From: Lachnospiraceae bacterium
GTDB taxonomy: Bacteria > Bacillota > Clostridia > Lachnospirales > Lachnospiraceae
Direction: 5' to 3'
DNA: 46,534 bases
Assembly (NCBI GenBank): GCA_024682555.1
Contig: JAIKZD010000054.1
Location: 1 to 46,534 of the forward strand
The notes beneath the pieces were generated by a model, which had not been told where the DNA came from, searched no databases, and saw only the letters and a list, made by a program, of their open reading frames with translations. Both the position numbers and the translations under genes were made by a program. Each line of letters begins with the position of its first letter. Position 1 is the first letter of the stretch. This document shows positions 41,941-46,534 of the stretch, in pieces.

Positions 41941-42813
41941 ATGAGAACTGCCATTCTTACGGATACCAACAGCGGTATTTCCGTTAATGAAGCGAAGTCC
42001 TTGGGCATTTTCAGCATGCCGATGCCGGTCATAATCGACGGTAAGAATTATTACGAGAATGAGACGCTCACCATAGACGAATATATGAAGGCATTGACCG
42101 ACAGAAGAGAGGTTTCCACCTCGATGCCCTCCCCCGGAGATCTTCTGGATAAATGGGATGAGATACTCTCGGACGGTTACGATGAGATCGTATATATGCC
42201 CATGTCGAGCGGGCTGAGCAGTTCCTGCAGCAGCGCCAAAGGCTGCCTTGATGATTACGAAGACCGGGTTTTTGTTGTTGATAACCACAGGATCTCGGTA
42301 ACATTAAGGGGAGCGGTGCTGGATGCAAAGAGACTTGCGGATTCGGGAAAGAGTGCTTCGGAGATAAAAGATATCCTTGAGATGATGAGAAATGACTCGG
42401 TGGTATATCTTGGGGTGGATACACTGGAGTACTTCATGAAGACCGGAAGAGCCACCGCCGCGGCAGCATCCCTGGTAAGCAACGTGTTAAGCGTCAAACC
42501 CATACTCAGGACGACCGGAGACAAGTTCGAACCGGTTACCGCCGTAAGAGGCAACAGGAAATGTTCCGCAAAGATCATTGAGAATATGAACAAGGAATTA
42601 AACTCCAGATTTAAGAATGTTCCCAAAGAGGAGATCATGATCGGAGTGGCGGGAAGCTTTAAGGAAAACGAAGATGCCATCAGATGGTTTGAGACCGTAA
42701 AGGAAGCTTTTCCGGGATATGAAGTTTTCTATGATCCGCTTTCCTGCAGCATCACGACCCATACCGGGCCGGATGCCATGGGTGTCGGGATAATGAAAAA
42801 GTGTCACATATAA
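41941..42813 (+). CDS. DegV family fatty acid-binding protein
   Basis: DegV-family proteins bind a long-chain fatty acid between two alpha/beta domains and, with FakA, form fatty acid kinase in some Firmicutes. The 290-residue product has the N-terminal ILTDTNSGISVNEAKSLGIFSMPMPVIIDGK and the binding-site motif VSTSMPSPGDLLDKW (Ser/Thr-Ser-x-Pro). It also has YMPMSSGLSSSCSSA, FVVDNHRISV and LGVDTLEYFMKTGRA. Length matches the family. The start follows TGGAGA. Its link to motility, if any, is only positional. Confidence 0.93.
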   Translation: MRTAILTDTNSGISVNEAKSLGIFSMPMPVIIDGKNYYENETLTIDEYMKALTDRREVSTSMPSPGDLLDKWDEILSDGYDEIVYMPMSSGLSSSCSSAKGCLDDYEDRVFVVDNHRISVTLRGAVLDAKRLADSGKSASEIKDILEMMRNDSVVYLGVDTLEYFMKTGRATAAAASLVSNVLSVKPILRTTGDKFEPVTAVRGNRKCSAKIIENMNKELNSRFKNVPKEEIMIGVAGSFKENEDAIRWFETVKEAFPGYEVFYDPLSCSITTHTGPDAMGVGIMKKCHI

Positions 42814-42830
42814 AAATAAATGTGATTTTT
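42805..42830 (+). terminator. Weak terminator after degV
   Basis: CACATATA (42805-42812) pairs with TAAATGTG (42817-42824) with one A-A mismatch around an AAAA loop, followed by ATTTTTT (42825-42831). The stem is short and AT-rich, so efficiency is uncertain. Confidence 0.4.
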
Positions 42831-42843
42831 TATAAAAAAGTAC

Positions 42844-42872
42844 TTGCAATTCGTGACACAATATGTAATAAT
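42844..42872 (+). promoter_or_regulatory. Sigma-A-like promoter of the CAP-domain gene
   Basis: TTGCAA (42844-42849) and AATAAT (42867-42872) are 17 bp apart, with TG two bases before the -10 element. Twenty of 29 positions match the codY promoter (5646-5674), including TTGCAATT and the TG.CACA core in the spacer. The leader to ATG 42939 is about 60 nt and contains a hairpin. The alternative -10 TAATAA (16-bp spacing) is possible. Confidence 0.5.
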
Positions 42873-42900
42873 ATGATTACAAATGGAGGGAAGACAGGCT

Positions 42901-42920
42901 TTACGAATACGTTTTCGTAA
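42901..42920 (+). other. Leader hairpin just upstream of the CAP-gene SD
   Basis: TTACGAA (42901-42907) pairs perfectly with TTCGTAA (42914-42920) around a TACGTT loop, ending 3 nt before AAGGAGG (42924-42930). It could protect the 5' end or modulate ribosome access; no T-run follows. Confidence 0.55.
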
Positions 42921-42938
42921 TATAAGGAGGATAGCCCT

Positions 42939-43508
42939 ATGAAGAAAAAAACATTATTAGGTATCATTGCAGCAGCGATCATCGTACCGGTTGTTATCTG
43001 CGTTATAGCTTTCAACGGTAAGAAATCAGGAACACTTCTTGAAGAGAATGCCTTCAGGGATCGTGCAGCCATCGACTCACAGGAATTTGTTTCCATCGAT
43101 GATGAGGCCATAGCACTGGCTGATACATCAGGTGATACGGCTTCCTTGAGGAGCGAGGCATTAAAGGCTTACAATCTTGTTAACGAGCAGAGAGAAGCAG
43201 CAGGACTCGGAACTCTTGTATGGGATTCAAACCTTGAAAGTACTTCCGATGTAAGAGCAAGAGAGTGCTCACAGTCATTCTCGCATACCCGTCCCAACGG
43301 ATCTGCATGGTATACTGTAAACAGCAATATCATGGCAGGTGAGAACCTTGCATTCGGATATTACACCGCGGACGAAGTTCTTGACGGATGGATGAACAGC
43401 CCTACTCACAGAGAGAATATCTTATATCCCACCTTCACAAAAATATCAATCTCCGTATACGTTGATGATGATGGAACATATTACTGGGCTCAGGAGTTCG
43501 GATACTAA
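42939..43508 (+). CDS. Membrane-anchored CAP/SCP-domain protein
   Basis: The 189-residue protein has an N-terminal hydrophobic helix (about 5-26) after KKK, without a lipobox, so it is probably a signal anchor or uncleaved signal. The extracytoplasmic CAP domain (about 58-189) shows AYNLVNEQREAAGLGTLVWDSNLESTSDVRARECSQSFSHTRPNGSAW, GENLAFGYYTADEVLDGWMNSPTHRENIL and YYWAQEFGY. The conserved CAP-pocket His, Glu, Glu and His are present. Bacterial CAP proteins are secreted and poorly understood. It has its own promoter and strong SD (AAGGAGG). Confidence 0.92.
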   Translation: MKKKTLLGIIAAAIIVPVVICVIAFNGKKSGTLLEENAFRDRAAIDSQEFVSIDDEAIALADTSGDTASLRSEALKAYNLVNEQREAAGLGTLVWDSNLESTSDVRARECSQSFSHTRPNGSAWYTVNSNIMAGENLAFGYYTADEVLDGWMNSPTHRENILYPTFTKISISVYVDDDGTYYWAQEFGY

Positions 43509-43636
43509 GACCGGGCAGCTTCGGTAAACCGGCATTGAGGTATCGTTACGGGTCCGCAGCCGGAGAGAGAGTTTAAACTGATTGTATCAATTTGTATGAT
43601 AATCTGATAATGTTTTTACAATAAGTGGTTGAATGT

Positions 43637-43675
43637 GAAAAGACCTTCAGACCGGTGCGGCTTGGAGGCCTTTTC
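43637..43675 (+). terminator. Terminator-like hairpin after the CAP gene
   Basis: GAAAAGACCTTC (43637-43648) pairs with GGAGGCCTTTTC (43664-43675) with 11 of 12 positions paired and a 15-nt loop. The following tract (ATTTGT) has few Ts, so it may act partly. The region 43509-43636 shows no gene; it holds two TGATAAT motifs (near 43597-43611). Confidence 0.55.
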
Positions 43676-43713
43676 ATTTGTCCAAAAAGCATATCAAAGC
43701 CCTCTCAGCCTTA

Positions 43714-43742
43714 TTGATAAGTGGGCTTAAATACTATATACT
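43714..43742 (+). promoter_or_regulatory. Sigma-A-like promoter of the amidase gene
   Basis: TTGATA (43714-43719) and TATACT (43737-43742) are 17 bp apart, each matching the consensus at 5 of 6 positions, about 30 bp before ATG 43773. The leader is short and contains GGAGGAG as SD. Confidence 0.65.
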
Positions 43743-43772
43743 TTTGGATAAAAGAGGGGACAGGAGGAGAAT

Positions 43773-44624
43773 ATGAATCTCAGAAAAAGAATTATGCCGG
43801 TCTTACTGGCGGTTACTTTATTATCGGTATTTTTCCCGACGGATATCCGGGCGGCTGCAGGCAAGTATCCCACGGGGACACCGGTCTTTCTGAATCCCGA
43901 ATGGACCTATGCTTCCTACAGCGTCCTTCATGCGGGAAATGCGGTATATTATGCGGCACCGGTAAACACCACCGGAAAGGTCATAGCGGTCAATGCAGGG
44001 CACGGAACCATCGGAGGGACGAAATATAAAACCTATTGTCATCCGGATATGACTCCCAAGGTTACCGGAGGCAGTACGGCCAAGGGCGCAATAAAAGCCA
44101 CTGCGGTTTCGGGAGGCATGACATTTGCCGACGGTACGGGTGAAGCCGTTGTTACACTGAGGCTTGCGCAGATTTTCAGGGACAAGCTGCTGGCGGCTGG
44201 TTATGATGTACTGATGATAAGGGACGGCGCCGATGTTAATCTTGATAATATAGCCAGGACCGTTATCAGCAATAACGTGGCGGACTGTCATATAGCCCTT
44301 CATTTTGACGGGGACGGCCTTTCGTATAATAAGGGATGCTTTTATATGTCCACTCCGGACGGACTTAAGACCATGGCTCCGGTATCCGGTATCTGGCAGA
44401 TGCATGAGCTTTTGGGAACCTCTCTCATCGGCGGACTTGCGGCAGCGGGTCAGAAGATAAACGGCAAGGGTTCCATGGCCATCGACCTTACACAGACAAG
44501 CTACAGTACGATCCCTTCGGTGGATATAGAGCTTGGAAACCAGTGTGCGGATCATAGTGAGGCGGCCCTTATGAAGCTTGCGGATGGCCTTGTTGCGGGG
44601 GTAAATCTGTTTTACGGAAGATAA
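43773..44624 (+). CDS. Secreted N-acetylmuramoyl-L-alanine amidase, family 3
   Basis: The enzyme would cut the amide bond between N-acetylmuramic acid and the stem peptide, outside the membrane. The 283 residues begin with a signal peptide (about 1-27, ending DIRA-AAG). A spacer and the Amidase_3 fold follow, with the zinc ligands His77 (IAVNAGHG), Glu124 (GEAVVTLRLAQIF) and His177 (CHIALHFDG). The catalytic Glu253 lies in VDIELGNQCADHSEA. All four are present. No cell-wall binding repeats are seen. GGAGGAG precedes the ATG. The large glycosidase-like gene follows after 30 bp and is probably in the same transcript. Confidence 0.9.
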   Translation: MNLRKRIMPVLLAVTLLSVFFPTDIRAAAGKYPTGTPVFLNPEWTYASYSVLHAGNAVYYAAPVNTTGKVIAVNAGHGTIGGTKYKTYCHPDMTPKVTGGSTAKGAIKATAVSGGMTFADGTGEAVVTLRLAQIFRDKLLAAGYDVLMIRDGADVNLDNIARTVISNNVADCHIALHFDGDGLSYNKGCFYMSTPDGLKTMAPVSGIWQMHELLGTSLIGGLAAAGQKINGKGSMAIDLTQTSYSTIPSVDIELGNQCADHSEAALMKLADGLVAGVNLFYGR

Positions 44625-44654
44625 AAGACAGCTATTTATTTAAGAGGAGGTATT

Positions 44655-46430
44655 ATGGGAAATTACAGGAATTTTGAGCTTGTGGTCTATTTCGTGGCAA
44701 AAGGAACGGAAGAGATCACAAAGGAAAAGCTTCAGGAAGAGATCGAATTTTTTAAAAAGTACATGAGGATAGACAAGGTCTATCTGGAGCCTTACAGAGA
44801 CAGTGTATTTGCGTCCGAAGAGCAGGTTCGGATGTGCAAAGAGGTTTTTCTGGAAAACGGGATCAGGGTCGAGGGCGGCCTTACCACCTGTATAAGGGAT
44901 ATTGAGGGTGAGAAAAAGAAACAGAGGCTGTTTGATACCTTCTGCTACAATGATGAGAGCATGTTAAACGAGCTTAAGAGCGTCAGCAGCTTTTTAGGCA
45001 GCATGTTTGATGCTTTTATCATCGATGACTTTTATTTTACGGGCTGTACCTGTGAAAAATGCCGGGAGGAGAAGGATAAGTACAATAAGGAGCACGGCAT
45101 TACCGACGGCAGCTGGCAGAGCTACAGGGTGCACAGGCAGTATGAGATCTCTCGGGATTATATAATAGGGCCCGCAAAGGAAAAGAATCCGGAGATGAAG
45201 ATAACCATCAAGTATCCCAACTGGATGGAGAGCTATCAGGAAACCGGATATGATCCCCTGACCCAGAAGGATATATTTGATTACATATATACCGGTACGG
45301 AAACCAGGGATCCCCTGCATACGGACCAGCATCTTCCGAGATACCTGTCATTTTCCCTCATGAGGTACATGGAGGATATGGCGCCGGGCAGAAATATGGG
45401 CGGATGGTTCGATCCTTTTGATTGCAGGCTTCTTGATTATTATCTTGAACAGGCGTATCTGACGGCCTTTGCAAAGCCTAAGGAAATGATGATGTTCTGT
45501 TTCCAGGCCCTTGTGAATACCGTAAATGTTCCCGCACTGGGATTTATGTTAGATGAGCTGGACAGACTCCTTGATCATCTCGGTGAACCGGTGGGCATAC
45601 CCTGTTATATCCCAAACGGGTCCCAGGGAGAGGACAATGTGCAGGATTTCCTGGGAATGCACGGTTTTCCGGTCATCACCACACCGCTTTTTAAAGAGGA
45701 TGAGCCGGTCATGCTCCTTACCGGGGCCTCGGCTTATGATGAAGATATAATCGACAAGCTTTCGAAATACGTGGCAGCCGGAGGAAAGGCAATAGTCACC
45801 TCGGGATTCGTGAAGGAGACTCTTGACCGTGGACTTAAGGCAATGACCTCCATAAGAGACCGGGGAAGGATAGTATCCGTAGATGAATTTATTACGGAGA
45901 CACAGAGTTTCTACCACGGGTTTGACAGGTCATCGTCAAAAGACAGTGTGGAGATACCGGTACTGGAATTCCGCAATAATGCCACATGGGGCGCTGTCTG
46001 CAAGGCATTGAAGGATGAGGAGAGCTATACGCTTTTTGCAAGAGACACCTACGGTGACGGGGAAATGTACACCCTCGTGGTTCCGGAGGCCTTTTCCGAT
46101 ATCCAGAGATATCCCGAGCCTGTCCTTAACAGAATGAGACAGGAGTTCTCCGTAAGGGGAATAAGGCTTGAGGGCCCTCCGATGATAAGCCTTTTCGTCT
46201 ATGATAACGATACCTTCGTGATCATGTCCTATGCCGACAGGAATACTTATGATGCCGACATCACCGTGTTCATCAGAAAAGATGAGGATGAGGATATCGT
46301 ATTAAAGACCATCATGTACGAGCGTGAGATAAAGCCCTTATATGTAAATGAAAGAGGAGAAGCGGCTTTTCTGCTCAGAGCCTTTTCGGGCAAATTTGAG
46401 GGATGCCGGATAGAGAGATCCCGGAAATGA
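44655..46430 (+). CDS. Large glycosidase-like TIM-barrel protein, unknown
   Basis: I do not recognise the exact family. The 591 residues have no signal peptide or membrane helix. The first half looks like a glycoside-hydrolase-like TIM barrel: VYLEPYRDSVFASEEQ, AFIIDDFYFTGCTCEKCREEK (near 120-140; Asp-rich strand end followed by a CxCxxC cluster), ITIKYPNWMESYQETGYDP and ARNMGGWFDPFD-like segments. The middle (about 350-400) has MLLTGASAYDEDIIDKLSKYVAAGGKAIVTSGF, like the glutaminase-type domain of GH42 enzymes. The C-terminus is beta-rich. AAGAGGAGG lies before the ATG. The substrate cannot be stated. It ends in a 17-bp tandem repeat that includes its stop codon. Confidence 0.8.
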   Translation: MGNYRNFELVVYFVAKGTEEITKEKLQEEIEFFKKYMRIDKVYLEPYRDSVFASEEQVRMCKEVFLENGIRVEGGLTTCIRDIEGEKKKQRLFDTFCYNDESMLNELKSVSSFLGSMFDAFIIDDFYFTGCTCEKCREEKDKYNKEHGITDGSWQSYRVHRQYEISRDYIIGPAKEKNPEMKITIKYPNWMESYQETGYDPLTQKDIFDYIYTGTETRDPLHTDQHLPRYLSFSLMRYMEDMAPGRNMGGWFDPFDCRLLDYYLEQAYLTAFAKPKEMMMFCFQALVNTVNVPALGFMLDELDRLLDHLGEPVGIPCYIPNGSQGEDNVQDFLGMHGFPVITTPLFKEDEPVMLLTGASAYDEDIIDKLSKYVAAGGKAIVTSGFVKETLDRGLKAMTSIRDRGRIVSVDEFITETQSFYHGFDRSSSKDSVEIPVLEFRNNATWGAVCKALKDEESYTLFARDTYGDGEMYTLVVPEAFSDIQRYPEPVLNRMRQEFSVRGIRLEGPPMISLFVYDNDTFVIMSYADRNTYDADITVFIRKDEDEDIVLKTIMYEREIKPLYVNERGEAAFLLRAFSGKFEGCRIERSRK

Positions 46431-46459
46431 TAAGATCCCGGAAATGATAAGATCCCGGG
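46417..46459 (+). repeat. 17-bp tandem repeat across a stop codon
   Basis: GATCCCGGAAATGATAA occurs at 46417-46433 and 46434-46450, and its first 9 bases again at 46451-46459. The first copy spans the last codons and TGA stop of the preceding gene. Each copy has a TCCCGG that is complementary to CCGGGA at 46463-46468. Confidence 0.88.
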
Positions 46460-46491
46460 TAACCGGGAAACGGGGAGAAAGGATTTCCCGG
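46453..46491 (+). promoter_or_regulatory. Two mutually exclusive hairpins around the SD of the last ORF
   Basis: TCCCGG (46453-46458) can pair with CCGGGA (46463-46468) around GTAA. The same CCGGGAAA (46463-46470) can instead pair with TTTCCCGG (46484-46491). The second stem holds the SD-like GGGGAGAAAGGA in its 13-nt loop, and its right arm abuts ATG 46492. The two folds cannot coexist. That they control translation is inference. Confidence 0.5.
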
Positions 46492-46534
46492 ATGAGTAAA
46501 AATCCAACACATGGAAAGGTGCAGGAAAGAGATA
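46492..46534 (+). CDS. Start of a further gene, cut by the window end
   Basis: An ATG at 46492 opens a frame without stop to the window end, encoding MSKNPTHGKVQERD. A purine-rich AGAAAGGA (46476-46483) lies about 8 nt upstream. Only 14 residues are visible, so the protein cannot be identified. It likely continues the operon with the amidase and the glycosidase-like gene. Confidence 0.5.
   Translation, partial: MSKNPTHGKVQERD

Noticed and set aside
1-46534. Mobile elements, prophage genes, tRNA/rRNA, c-di-GMP riboswitches
   Set aside because: No transposase, integrase, phage or RNA-gene sequence was recognised, and no leader matched a riboswitch core that I know.

Overview
The window is the fla/che motility super-operon of a Gram-positive, low/medium-GC anaerobe, most likely a Clostridia of the Lachnospiraceae type. 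The evidence is gene order and gene content. The order comM-dprA-topA-codY-flgB-flgC-fliE-fliF-...-cheC-cheD-sigD is the Bacillus/Clostridia arrangement. FliY replaces FliN, CheC and CheD are present, and the locus carries the Clostridia-type insertions flbD, motA-motB, a TIGR02530-like gene, a PilZ gene and a DUF342/FapA-like gene. All supported genes lie on the + strand. No mobile element, CRISPR array, tRNA or rRNA was seen.

Region 1 (1-6488) holds an unrecognised 139-residue protein with a strong terminator, then comM (YifB ATPase), dprA, topA and codY. Sigma-A-like promoters are visible before comM, topA and codY, and a terminator follows codY. Region 2 (6696-31545) builds the flagellum. 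It encodes the rod and MS ring (flgB, flgC, fliE, fliF), the rotor and export ATPase (fliG, fliH, fliI, fliJ), a MotE-like protein, hook genes (fliK, flgD, a TIGR02530 protein, flgE), flbD, the stator (motA, motB, fliL), the switch (fliM, fliY, cheY), the export gate (fliO, fliP, fliQ, fliR, flhB, flhA) and the SRP-like pair flhF/flhG. Region 3 (31570-38380) is signalling: a PilZ c-di-GMP receptor, cheB, cheA, cheW, cheC, cheD, a small unknown membrane protein and the flagellar sigma factor. Region 4 (38422-41823) closes the operon with a FapA-like protein, a SwrB/DUF6115-like protein and a YceG/MltG-like membrane protein. Region 5 (41941-46534) holds separate units: degV, a membrane-anchored CAP/SCP protein, a secreted amidase, a large glycosidase-like protein of unknown role, and the first codons of a further gene.

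The genes are mostly spaced by 0-60 bp or overlap by 1-8 bp, which suggests long transcripts with coupled translation. The main promoter is probably the sigma-A-like site before flgB. A near-consensus sigma-28 site before fliK suggests that the operon's own sigma factor re-enters mid-operon. CheA/CheW/CheY/CheB/CheC/CheD and the CheC-like FliY form the Bacillus-type adaptation and phosphatase circuit. CheR, receptors, flagellin, fliD/fliS and flgK/flgL are not in the window.

No clearly new multi-gene system was found. The most unusual items are a 15-bp repeat array that repeats the fliF ribosome-binding site, the sigma-28 site before fliK, a 33-bp in-frame minisatellite in fliY, competing hairpins plus a 17-bp tandem repeat before the last ORF, and several unrecognised proteins (1-420, 37268-37573, 41017-41823, 44655-46430). 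All family calls are from recognition of sequence motifs; no search was run.
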